Shown here: positions 25,427 to 36,384 of the stretch, piece by piece | Numbering within the stretch: the first letter of the stretch is position 1 | Layout of the letters: each line of letters begins with the position of its first letter | From: Symsagittifera roscoffensis | Taxonomy: Eukaryota > Xenacoelomorpha > Acoela > Convolutidae | NCBI RefSeq assembly: GCF_963678635.1 | Contig: NC_087062.1 | Span: forward strand, 54,074,473 to 54,138,472 | Direction: 5' to 3' | DNA length: 64,000 bases | Position numbers and translations under genes: made by a program | Notes under the pieces: model-generated | Databases searched by the model: none | Seen by the model: only the letters and a program-made list of their open reading frames with translations | Told to the model about the DNA's origin: nothing

Positions 25427-26084
25427 TTTTCGGAGTTTCAGTCACTTCCAACATAATTTCAGTTGGTTAGAAAAAAAAACATCTTAATGCATATCATCTT
25501 AAAAATTCTTGAAGAAGATCTTAAACATTGCTGTATTGGCAAATTTGGGCGCCGAAAATTTTTTGAAAATGACCAACTCAATTTTACTATCTCAAACCTC
25601 GTACCTTTTTACATGACAAGAGCTATTACTGGTTTTAATACATGGGAAACTCTATCTCCTATCTTATTACATAGCCTACAGACCGGATGTCTATAACCTG
25701 TCTTAATACACGGGAGTCTGCAAGTACCCCCTAGCTCTCCTCACACATATACTACTATCGTGTCTGTTGGAGTATTTTCAAGTGTGATAACTTGGCGTGG
25801 GTTTGGATACGTAAAGGATAAAATGTCATGTTTAAAACAAGTTCACTAATTAGAATTTCGGGTGAATTTTTCTCATTTTTTTTTTAAAAGAAACTGCTCT
25901 TTATGAGTACAAAAACATGAAAAATACTAAAATACTGTACACGAAGACTGAAAACACAGTATCTCCATTTTAGAAATTAAAAAACATTCGAGCCTGTTCG
26001 TTGCACGTTGGGTATTACCTGTTCGTTATTCGAGAGTAACTTGCAAAACACTTAAATTAGACGAGAATGTGATCTTCAACGTTT

Positions 26085-26220
26085 TGGATTTTTTTAAATT
26101 TAAGTTTTTGCATCTCGAAAACTACAAGAAATTGAGAAATGAGATTTGGAGGTAGGATTCGCAACCCCTGAGAGTACCCTGACCGCACCCAACTACAGGG
26201 TAAAAATTTCAATTTTCGAC
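26085..26220 (-). repeat. single unit of the 165-base satellite-like repeat
   Basis: One unit of the degenerate repeat that forms arrays at 39600-42060. Its landmarks are ctcgaaaactac, ttggaggtagg-like, cccctgagagtaccctgac and ccaactacagggt. It is followed by a purine-rich GATCGAAAAA-type stretch to 26340. Confidence 0.75.
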
Positions 26221-26340
26221 AAGAACGAATCGAAAAAAAAAGAATATAGGAAAACAATAGAAAAAAAGATCGAAAAAGAAGGATAAAAAAAAGATAGAAA
26301 GATGAAAAAACAAGGATCGAAAAAAAAGACAGAAAAAAAA

Positions 26341-27240
26341 GCTTAGTCATCCGCACAGAACTTTCAAATGAAAACATATCGTTCAATACATATCGATTTA
26401 TTGAGCGAAAGACAAATTTCAGTAAATCATATACATGCATGCAGTTCATATATGAATAGTAAATCATTTTTCTTGAAATGGTCTTCAGATGTATCGCTTC
26501 GCTTTCTGAAGTGTATGAATTTTAGAATTTTTCCGCAGCAGATAACTTGGCTTCAATGTAGAGAAATTAGAGCAACCATAAATGAGGACTCCGTACTGCA
26601 TGATAGATTTTACATTGCTATTATAGTAATTGAGAAGTTGCGATCTTGGGACAAAATGTCTTAGTTTACTGTACTACATAGGCAACATGACATTTATACG
26701 ATAAATGTTGATCAACTTTTATTCTTAAATACTCGCATGAAAATTCAGTACTTACACAATTATTATTTAAATCAAACGGAAAATTGAGCATTGTGTTAAG
26801 CACCAGATCCTAGTGATATCTTCACAAGTTTTTTAAAATTCAACTTGAGCTTGTTGGCATTTAACCAGGAAGAAATTCGATTTAATTCCTCTTGAATTGT
26901 GTGTGACGAGTAACCAATTCCTGTTATGTTTTTGTCGTCAGGAAACATTTAAATGTCTGTATTTCGACAGCTCTGAGGCAGATAATTTATGTAAATTAAA
27001 AACAACAGTGGTCATAGTATAGACCCTTGAGGAACACCACACTCAACCTTCAGCCATGAGGATTTGGCGTCCGCTATTTTGCCACATTGCAAACGATTCG
27101 ATAAATAGATTTTGAACAAATTAAGTATGTTGTTAAATATACAATAACTTTCGAGTTTCTTAAACATCAATTCGTGGTCAATAGTATCAAAAGCTTTTTT
27201 CAAATCAAGAAAAAAATTTTATTACCCATGTTTAAGGTTG
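26341..27240 (-). mobile_element. LINE fragment (Jockey/CR1-type RT), block B
   Basis: Copy of the minus-strand LINE, cut at the block B boundary so that the C-terminal region is missing. The KAFDTIDHELM and CGVPQGSIL boxes are at 27012-27203. Confidence 0.75.
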
Positions 27241-27369
27241 AATATGATTTTTTTTCAGTTAGCTCGGCAATTGCGTCTATTGTTTGATGCAAAATCAATT
27301 GTTAAAGCCTTCAACGCTTTGCTTCGACAGTTTGCTTTGATACTTGATGTTTCGATTATCTCGAAACAT

Positions 27370-28174
27370 CACCATCAACAACATGGACACAATTGATTTC
27401 ACAAAAAAAACAACTTCACGATCAGACAAGAGGATTTACTTTACCAGACAAGCGTGTCACTCTGAAGGACAAAACCATCGCCCAGCTTGCAGCCTGAAAT
27501 ATCACGTTTTGGACTAAAAAACGTTTCCAAGAAAGACTATGCTTCAACTGCCTGGCACCACACCAAGTGAAAATTGCCCATCAAATCATACGTGCCATTC
27601 ATTTGAACAGCAGCATCATTCTTCCTTACACGACAATCAGCAACAGCAGCAAGTATATCATCCGATAGCAACAGTAGCATATCATCCGATAGCAACAGCA
27701 GCAAGTATAGCAACAGCAGCATATCATCCGAGCTCAAGCCGGAGGTAACGATTTATTGGATACCGGGTAATTTCAACATCCTCGGAAACGAAACGGCCGA
27801 TCGTTTAGCCAACGAAGCCGCCGCTTTGAATGACGGTCCGGAGGCGAACTCTTGTGACGCAGCATAATCCATGTATGCACTGCCGCAGTTTACTCGCAAA
27901 TATCGCAAGCAAGGGACGGAAAGACCTATCGGAACAATATAGAAGCCAACTTCCTTGCCAGAATAAGAGCGGGCCATAGCTACAAATTTAACACCTAAAG
28001 ACACTTACTGGTTCCAACCACGGACCCAATCTGTACGCGATGCGGCAAAAATAACGACACAATGGCCCAGCAGTCTTCCACATGAAACATTGAATCTTTG
28101 GAAAACAGAATATTGAACTCTCTATCCTGACAGAGGATGCAGACCGGTCGATACAGCTAGCAAGAGCATCCCTA
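27370..28174 (+). mobile_element. Bel/Pao zinc-knuckle and LINE 3' end remnants, block B
   Basis: Copy of the gag zinc-knuckle region (about 27500-27650), followed by the R1/I-like LINE 3' end with its RNase H motif (about 27735-28130). Broken, as in blocks A and C. Confidence 0.6.
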
Positions 28175-29039
28175 CGAGTTTCCCAGCCATTAACTTATCG
28201 GACGGACTCCACCATGGACTGATCTACCTTCATCAGCAACTTTCAATCACATTTTTTTGAAATCCACAATTAGAACTCCATCATTTGACCTCCACAATTT
28301 ATACACCTACTTCTAACTACTACACCTACCCAAACTACTACACCACAAACAGCTACGATGGACCCAACCTAATACGACTCAAAACATGCAGCAGCCTTAG
28401 TCTTTTGAAAGAAGAGAGACAATTATTTCTCCAAATCATTTCAAAGTAAGAAACTTCAACAAAAATTACAGTTAAAATATACTAGCACCTTACTTTATGA
28501 AAAGAGACTCGGAGAGGACAGACAACGGGACTAATGTCCAGTTCACAGTCTGCCCTTAGTCCGTTTGATATGATTCTCCATTGTATTGTCAACATTTTGT
28601 TGGAGAGAAAAAAATTATGTTTCCTCATAATTATTTTGCGAAAAAGGCTCAAGAAAACTACCATTTGATAGTGGCACTACCAGGCAAATCTGTATTCAGC
28701 GCTCAACACCTACAAGGAGTGAACCCGAGTTGAAGTAAAACTCAACATAGTTTGCCTGGTTGAACAAGCTAACAAACATTTTTCTAACGGTACCAAAATT
28801 CATTGTTTTTTTTTGTTTTCACATTTTTGTTTGCTCAAAAAAGTTTCGAGACAAAGAGGCAAAGAGAAGTCTTCTGCAAATTCAAGATTTGTAGCGTCAG
28901 TAGAATTAGTCCAAAATTAAACGAGGAAAGAAAAAAACAGGAAAAACATCGATGTACTCTTATGTGGAATTTAGTAACTTGGTTTCAAACAAGAAATTTA
29001 TCTGTTTTGACCCCATTTTTGGACCCACTATTTGGCGTA

Positions 29040-30170
29040 GGTTCATTGTTTTAAATATACGAATCCAATAAATTTTTTCCAGTTAATTCACGGTTATTGA
29101 GCATGTAGCTGTCTTTGATATCGTGATAGCAATTCTTAACTTGTTCTTCAGTTGAGGAATTTGAATATTTAGATAGAACTTCGATTTCCCTGAAAAAGTT
29201 ATAAAGGTGGGCACCTCTAAATCTACAAGTGTTTTTCAAGATTGTGTTTACAAAAAAACTTTCGACATTTCGTTTATCGAACGCTTAGTCATCCGCACAG
29301 AACTTTCAAATGAAAACATATCGTTCAATACATATCGATTTATTGAGCGAAAGACAAATTTCAGTAAATCATATACATGCATGCAGTTCATATATGAATA
29401 GTAAATCATTTTTATTGAAATGGTCTTCAGATGTATCGCTTCGCTTTCTGAAGTGTATGAATTTTAGAATTTTTCCGCAGCAGATAACTTGGCTTCAATG
29501 TAGAGAAATTAGAGCAACCATAAATGAGGACTCCGTACTGCATGATAGATTTTACATTGCTATTATAGTAATTGAGAAGTTGCGATCTTGGGACAAAATG
29601 TCTTAGTTTACTGTACTACATAGGCAACATGACATTTATACGATAAATGTTGATCAACTTTTATTCTTAAATACTCGCATGAAAATTCAGTACTTACACA
29701 ATTATTATTTAAATCAAACGGAAAATTGAGCATTGTGTTAAGCACCAGATCCTAGTGATATCTTCACAAGTTTTTTAAAATTCAACTTGAGCTTGTTGGC
29801 ATTTAACCAGGAAGAAATTCGATTTAATTCCTCTTGAATTGTGTGTGACGAGTAACCAATTCCTGTTATGTTTTTGTCGTCAGGAAACATTTAAATGTCT
29901 GTATTTCGACAGCTCTGAGGCAGATAATTTATGTAAATTAAAAACAACAGTGGTCATAGTATAGACCCTTGAGGAACACCACACTCAACCTTCAGCCATG
30001 AGGATTTGGCGTCCGCTATTTTGCCACATTGCAAACGATTCGATAAATAGATTTTGAACAAATTAAGTATGTTGTTAAATATACAATAACTTTCGAGTTT
30101 CTTAAACATCAATTCGTGGTCAATAGTATCAAAAGCTTTTTTCAAATCAAGAAAAAAATTTTATTACCCA
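29040..30170 (-). mobile_element. LINE fragment (Jockey/CR1-type RT), block C
   Basis: Third copy of the minus-strand LINE, with the KAFDTIDHELM and CGVPQGSIL boxes at 29954-30145 and the RGAHLYNF region at 29051-29239. It is nearly identical to the copies in A and B and inactive for the same reasons. Confidence 0.75.
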
Positions 30171-30338
30171 TGTTTAAGGTTGAATATGATTTTTTTTTCA
30201 GTTAGCTCGGCGATTGCGTCTATTGTTTGATGCAAAATCAATTGTTAAAGCCTTCAACGCTTTGCTTCGACAGTTTGCTTTGATACTTGATGTTTCGATT
30301 ATCTCGAAACATCACCACCATCAACAACATGGACACAA

Positions 30339-31420
30339 TTGATTTCACAAAAAAAAAAACAACTTCACGATCAGACAAGAGGATTTACTTTACCAGACAA
30401 GCGTGTCACTCTGAAGGACAAAACCATCGCCCAGCTTGCAGCCCGAAATATCACGTTTTGGACAAAAAAAACGTTTCCAAGAAAGACTATGCTTCAACTG
30501 CCTGGCACCACACCAAGTGAAAATTGCCCATCAAATCATACGTGCCATTCATTTGAACAGCAGCATCATTCTTCCTTACACGACAATCAGCAACAGCAGC
30601 AAGTATATCAACCGATAGCAACAGTAGCATATCATCCGATAGCAACAGCAGCAAGTATAGCAACAGCAGCATATCATCCGAGCTCAAGCCGGAGGTAACG
30701 ATTTATTGGATACCGGGTAATTTCAACATCCTCGGAAACGAAACGGCCGATCGTTTAGCCAACGAAGCCGCCGCTTTGAATGACGGTCCGGAGGCGACCT
30801 CTTGTGACGCAGCATAATCCATGTATGCACTGCCGCAGTTTACTCGCAAATATCGCAAGCAAGGGACGGAAAGACCTATCGGAACAATAAATAAGCCAAC
30901 TTCCTTGCCAGAAAAAGAGCGGGCCACAGCTACAAATTTAACGCCTAAAGACACGTACTGGTTCCAACCACGATCCCAATCTGTACGCGATGCGGCGAAA
31001 ATAACGACACAATGGCCCAGCAGTCTTCCACATGAAACATTGAATCTTTGGAAAACAGAATATTGAACTCTCTATCTTGACAGAGGATGCAGACCGGTCG
31101 ATACAGCTAGCAAGAGCATCCCTAGGGTGCCCTTGACTGCCATAACACAACAACAACAACAACGCAACAGTAGCGTTCGCATCGATTCAACTCAAATCAG
31201 CAGCCGAACCTGTCAATCCACCTCGCCCGCCAGGAAGACGATCACGAATAAACAGCTCGTTACTACTTCTCATTCCAGTGACTTGCGACAGAAGAACCTG
31301 CACTTGAATGTATACGCTTTTCTTGACAATGAAAGCTTACACCACTACAATTCACAAATTACAGTGAGACATCCCGAACTCCCTGAAACCAATCACGAAG
31401 AAGAAATTCTTATCAGATGA
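30339..31420 (+). mobile_element. Bel/Pao remnant with inserted LINE 3' end, block C
   Basis: Gag zinc-knuckle region (about 30470-30600), then the R1/I-like LINE 3' end with RNase H motif (about 30685-31155) and its CAACAAC tail, then the protease-like segment (about 31165-31420). It has the same architecture as block A and is broken. Confidence 0.6.
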
Positions 31421-31549
31421 TTCTTTGACTCTCAGAAAATCGACACCCGCACCGTCTCTGTGGAGAAATCAAAAGATCCTCATTAAACAACATGATGATT
31501 TAAACAGAATTTGCAGTCAGTATTAACATTTACGGGGCATTTGTTTTCT

Positions 31550-33830
31550 CAATTTCAGGAACTCGATAGGTCCAGTGATAGGAACGACCACATGGACATC
31601 ATCAGCCTACAGACGAGTATCAAAGGAAAAGGCGTTCTTCGAGATGCTTTCATATAACTTGGATGGCCCATGCCGGACTGAATAATGACATCACAGCTTT
31701 CATAACACATCAGCTTCAGCGACAGTAAGAGAGCTCGACAAAAGACATTAAAAAGCCGAACTTCTCACCAGCTTCTAGAGAATGGAAATTTAACTCTCAA
31801 GGACTACAATGATTACCCCCAAAAATTGGTTATTGGAGGACTTGATCAACAAATTGCGTTGAACAAGCTACGTATTCAATCATTTCCTCTAACAAGATTC
31901 GAAAATTATTATTATTGGAAAAGCATCCGGGAACACAGTATAACCACAATCTAAGACTTCTTCCGATAGCATAACAACAAAAATGTTCCTTTTACTCTTC
32001 AAGACATGAAAAATTGATCGAGTTCTACCATAATAAGGGAATCGACATGTTGAAACTGGGGTTCACACTTCCACATCTAGCACATATCTGCTTACACAAA
32101 TGGATAAACCAGAAAATCATCAGTTTTTTAAGGTGATAAGGATTTGTGTAAGAAAATAAGAGAAGACATGACAGGTGGACCATTAATAGATTTTACGCGA
32201 AGAACAGTTATCGATCAAACCTATATTCGTATCTCGTCAAAGGTATGCAAGGTAGTCGGAAATGACGCTAGCCAATTATATCCATTCTCAATGTGTCAGG
32301 AGGTACCAACCATACTTTACACAAGATAGCAGTTTGAATCGGCAACTGAACGGTTCAAGGCTAGATAAAACAGAACGCCAAATTTCGACAACATGGTAAG
32401 GACCTTTTATCAAGAATCAAGACAGAGGTTAAAAAGTTAAGTTTCTATACAATCGGAAAGCACAAAAATGAAAATGGTTGCTGTGATCACTGTAAAACAG
32501 TATTCGAAGATATAGCTTGCTACTATCACTGCTGATTCTGTCAACAATTCCGTAAACCTTTAAGGGGCAAATAAATTTTGGGAGGGAAACTTAAAACCGG
32601 AAATGGATGAGTTGAGACAAGGGTATATAACAAAAAAGGCTAGAAAACTCAGGAAATCTGGGAATGCGAGTAGTGGTAGTAATGTAAAAGATTCTACACT
32701 CAGGAATCAGGAACCATGCCAAGACACATTTTTCCTTCAAAAGATCCGGAAGGATATTGGAAAATAAAAGCAAAGCTCTGCCAATGAAAATGAAAACGTA
32801 ACAGTCATCACTTCCTTTCATTACTTCTATCTCGAACTTGCACTTCAATGAACAAAAAATTATAGGATTAATCAGTGCACTCCCAGGAAACGCTTCAACG
32901 TCTTTGCTCGATCTGTTGTCGATGCTGGACCAAAATGAGGAGAGCCACCTCTCTGGAGTTGTTGCTGAGTCGAAGCTTTTGGGTAACAGTTCGTACGGTT
33001 ATCAAATCATGAACAGATCCAGAAACACAAAAACCAAAAACATCAGCAATGAAGACAAACGAAACAAAAATTAAGACGTTTTTCAAACCATTGAATGTTG
33101 TGAAAAAAAATTTATGCAAAGTGGAATTATTAAAATCAACCATTGAATACAGAGAACCAATTACTGTAGGAGTTTTTATTCTTCAGTTTTTACACTTCAA
33201 TTTTTTTTCTTCAGTTTTGCGATGAAACAAGTTCGGAAGCTGGAAATGAATACAGACTTTTTGTATCTAGCATTATCAGAGGAGAAGTTAGACGATTGTA
33301 TATTACATAGGAAATTTCATTGGACAAAATTGCGCCGAAATGACTGCAAATATGTTTTTATAGCCGATGCAAAGAAAAACATTTTACCGCATATATGCTG
33401 CGCTGTTCAATAAAAGAATGATAAACGAGAACCAGTACTACTCACAGAAGAAATTTGCTGCACTGAAATGTTGTGCCTAGGCAGCAAAACGTATTGCTGC
33501 TTTAATAAAAAGACTCGCAATCTCAAATTTAAAAGCAAAAGATTCAACAAAGGAATTTTTCATGATTCTGGGGATAGACCAATGTCCAAATAGGCACGCT
33601 ATAATGAATTTTTGATGCAGCTATATAGCTGAAGTCGACGAATCGGGGATTGAAAACCACCAGAATTTAGTCGTAACATATGCAACAAAATTACTTAGTT
33701 ACTTTACCCGAAAAGGGAAGTTCTTAATGATGAAATCAATGCTAAACTATTGAAATTGAGATCTAACGTACGATTCATACGTAGATTTAAAGTACGTTTC
33801 ATACGATTCAGTGAATTATGATTATATTGC
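31550..33830 (+). mobile_element. Polinton-type DNA polymerase B remnant, block C
   Basis: Fossil of a protein-primed type B DNA polymerase as carried by Polinton/Maverick-like elements. Family motifs in order: GIDMLKLG (about 32045), DMTGGPLIDFTRR (about 32170), a VGNDASQLYPFSMCQ box (about 32260), LLGNSSYGYQIMNRSR (about 32975), ELLKSTIEYREPITVG (about 33120) and a polymerase motif C-like stretch, NTDFLYLALSEEKLDD (about 33250). The best-preserved open frames are 32144-32329 and 33222-33413. No integrase or capsid gene was recognised nearby. It is old and broken in many places. Confidence 0.7.
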
Positions 33831-34529
33831 AATTAAGTTCTTCTGAAAAACCTTTTTTTCTTTGAAGTTTCAGTCAGTTCCAACATAATTTCAGTTGGTT
33901 CGAAAAAAAAACATCTTAATGCATATGATCTTAAAAATTCTTGAAGAAGATCTTAAACATTGCTGTATTGGCAAATTCGGGCGCCGAATTTTTTTTTAAA
34001 TGACTAACTCAATTTTACTATCTCAAACCTCGTACCTTTTTACATGGCAAGAGCTATTACTGGTTTTAATACATGGGAAACTCTTATCTCCTATCTTATT
34101 ACATAGCCTACAGACCTGCTGTCTATAACCTGTCTTAATACACGGGAGGCTGCAAGTACCCCCTAGCTCTCCTCACACATATACTAGTATCGTGTCTGTT
34201 GGGTTATTTTTAAGTGTGATAACTTGGCGTGGGTTTGGATACATTAAGGAAAAATGTCATGAATGTTTAAAACAAGTTCACGAATTAGAATTTCGGGTGA
34301 ATTTTCGCATTTTTTTTTAAAGAAACTGCTCTTTATGAGTACAAAAACATGAAAAATACTAAAATACTGTACACGAAGACTGAAAACACAGTAACTCTAT
34401 TTTAGAAACTAAAAAACATTCTAGCCTGTTCGTTGCACGTTTGCTATTACATGTTCGTTATTCGAGAGTATAACTTGCAAAACACTTAAATTAGACAAGA
34501 ATGTGATCTTCAACGTTTTGGATTTTTTT

Positions 34530-35250
34530 AAAATTTAAGTTTTTGTATCTCGAAAACTACAAGGATTTGAGAAATGCGATTTGGAGGTAGTATTCGCAAC
34601 CCCTGAGAGTACCCTGACCGCACCCAACTACAGGGTGAAAATTTCAAATTTCGACAAAAACGAATCGAAAAAAAGAATATAGGAAAACAATAGAAAAAAA
34701 GATCGAAAAAGAAGGATCGAAAAAAAGATAGAAAGATGCAAAAACAAGGATCGAAAAAAAGACAGAAAAAAAAACTAGAAAAAGGAAGAAAGAAACGATC
34801 GAAAAAAGTGTCGAAAAAGAAGGATCGGAAAAAGACAGAAAAAAGATAGAAAATCCAGATATAGAGAAAAGAAGATTGGAGACAACAGTTTGACAGTAGT
34901 ACTATTTTAAACTGAATCGTCGAAACCAAATTGAAAGTTAACAAATTAGGAGACGGGTAGACAGATATAATCAATTAAATAAAACAGACAGACAGACAGA
35001 CTTAATTTAGTCTCGAAAAAAAAAATAACTGAAAAAATGATGACCTTGCGGAAAACTAATTAAGCATTGCAATACATGATATAGCTGAAACATGAAAAAA
35101 TTCTTTCGTTAAACATGCAAAATTATTATGCTTAAACATGGGAGATAGCTGTCACTAAACATGGGAGATAGCTGTCACTAGCATTTAAATATAGTATAGA
35201 TAGATATAGATAGATAGATAGATAGACAGATAGATATAGATAAAAAACGT
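34530..35250 (+). repeat. satellite unit, purine-rich tract and (GATA)n end
   Basis: One 165-base-type unit at 34530-34650 is followed by a tract of GATCGAAAAA-like repeats to about 34870, a short GACA repeat near 34988, then a terminal piece (35060-35185) containing a duplicated catgggagatagctgtcact, and a (GATA)n microsatellite to about 35245. The terminal piece recurs at 41040-41160 and 42085-42215, so this looks like a diverged member of the element family described there. Confidence 0.65.
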
Positions 35251-35457
35251 TAACAAATAAAAACCCCGCAACCTAAATTGATGAAAAAAACGTACTTTAA
35301 AAACTTAGACAAACTATATCATCCGCTGAAACTGCAGCTTTAAAACTATTCAGTTTGCAACAACTTAGCAACCTTGCATTTTCATTAATTCTGCCGTGCC
35401 CAGCTTTTTGCATATTACTACATATACCTCTAAGTCAAAAGTCGAACATTAAATTAC

Positions 35458-35812
35458 CTTGTAGTGTTTCGCCCTGCTGCACCGTGTGCTGGAAAAATGA
35501 GTCTGTGCATGCTGTATTCGTAAAGGACCCATAATTTCTGCCACTGCTTTTCACAAGTCGTTTTGGCTGCAAGGCGGATGACGATAACCCCGCATTATTG
35601 TAACCCAAATTACCCCCCAAGCGCCTCTCTCGCTGGTTCACTGACTCACTATGTGTCATAAACTGTGACTCATAACCACTTGTGCTAAGAGTGTAGTCTA
35701 TATTGAGTGACCTCGTCACCTCTTGCTGAACTGCAGGTTTGAACAGAAGAGGTTGTTCCGACATGCTGTCTTGTTTTCCGATCGACTCAATCGAGAAGTT
35801 TCCAGCAACCAT
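35458..35812 (-). CDS. LYSMD2-like: LysM-domain protein (LYSMD1/2 type), exon 1 with start
   Basis: First coding exon, 118 codons plus one base. The ATG at 35812 is preferred; the frame extends a few codons further upstream but without an ATG. Two features place it in the LYSMD1/2 family: the RNYGS motif at residues 92-96 (vertebrate LYSMD1/2 read RSYGS there) and the first half of a LysM domain, QHTVQQGETLQ, at residues 108-118. The exon ends ACAAG before GTAATTT, one base into a codon, which is exactly the phase required by exon 2 at 14762. The N-terminal region is Ser/Gln-rich with no signal peptide, so the protein is probably intracellular. A possible splice acceptor AG lies about 35 bases upstream of the ATG. 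Confidence 0.88.
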
Positions 35813-35833
35813 AATACGAAGAAACAGTTGCAA

Positions 35834-36384
35834 TAAAGTGAACTAAACTTGACCTCACATAGTTTGCAGCTTCAGTGTGCTCGGCTGATCATTGTCCACT
35901 AGTCGAATGTCATACAAATTGCAGCATAACTAATCCTGAAATGTTTCATAGTACAGTATTGGTTGTCAAATAGTGAAAGTAAATGACATGCACTTACTAT
36001 TCAAACCACCAGGCTGATCATCACAGGTTAAAAGAGATCAGTTCATGCTTAGCTGAAATGTCAAATGGATCTAATAAGAGAGAAAAAATATGTATATTTA
36101 TCAAGCTTCAAATGCACAACCAGCAAAACAACTATAAAATCAATTCTTCATCATCACGTAACACGAATTAAGTACAAAATAAAAAAAATAACTGAAACTG
36201 AGCTGAACTACATAGCACAAAAAAAACAAACTCAAATAATTTGCACATTCAATATTAATACAAAATCATAATAATAGAATCTAATTAGTAAGGCAATATT
36301 TTAGCACGAAAAGTAGTGTGTTTTGTATTTGCAGTTAAGGCACTAGGAATATGTATTGCAAAGTGAGATAATTGTCTGCTGACT
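35834..36384. other. LYSMD-geminin spacer
   Basis: AT-rich spacer of about 570 bases between the LYSMD start and the geminin stop. It should contain the geminin 3' UTR and any LYSMD promoter. No AATAAA and no clear TATA box were seen on the minus strand. Confidence 0.4.

Larger units (their letters stand above)
21422..26340 (+). repeat. duplication block A
   Basis: First of three nearly identical blocks inside the LYSMD intron. Bases 21422-25426 match block C at 28184-32180 (offset 6762, settling at 6750-6756). Bases 25435-26340 match block C at 33867 to about 34770 (offset 8432). Its internal part 22533-24368 also matches block B. Block A therefore lacks a stretch present in C between these two matched parts. 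Confidence 0.9.
26341..28174 (+). repeat. duplication block B (partial)
   Basis: Matches block A 22533-24368 (offset 3808 to 3806) and the equivalent part of block C. The left junction follows a poly-A stretch at 26340. At the right junction (28174) the sequence jumps to the start of block C. In the LINE part B shares several single-base variants with C against A, while in the gag part it has private variants. Confidence 0.9.
28184..34770 (+). repeat. duplication block C
   Basis: Longest of the three blocks. 28184-32180 matches block A 21422-25426, and 33867 to about 34770 matches block A 25435-26340. Between them C holds about 1.7 kb not present in A, carrying most of the Polinton-type polymerase remnant. 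A 12-base length difference occurs near 28240. Confidence 0.9.
14763..35457 (-). other. 20.7 kb intron of the LYSMD gene
   Basis: Phase-1 intron. The donor is GTAATTT directly after 35458 and the acceptor is TTTTAG directly before 14762. It contains LINE, Bel/Pao and Polinton-type remnants and three duplicated blocks. No further coding exon of the gene is needed, because the LysM domain is complete across the junction. Confidence 0.8.

Noticed and set aside
34528-34974. Minus-strand open frame of 148 codons, rich in Phe and Ser
   Set aside because: It is a translation of a purine-rich GATCGAAAAA repeat; the same repeat gives a frame at 26057-26467.
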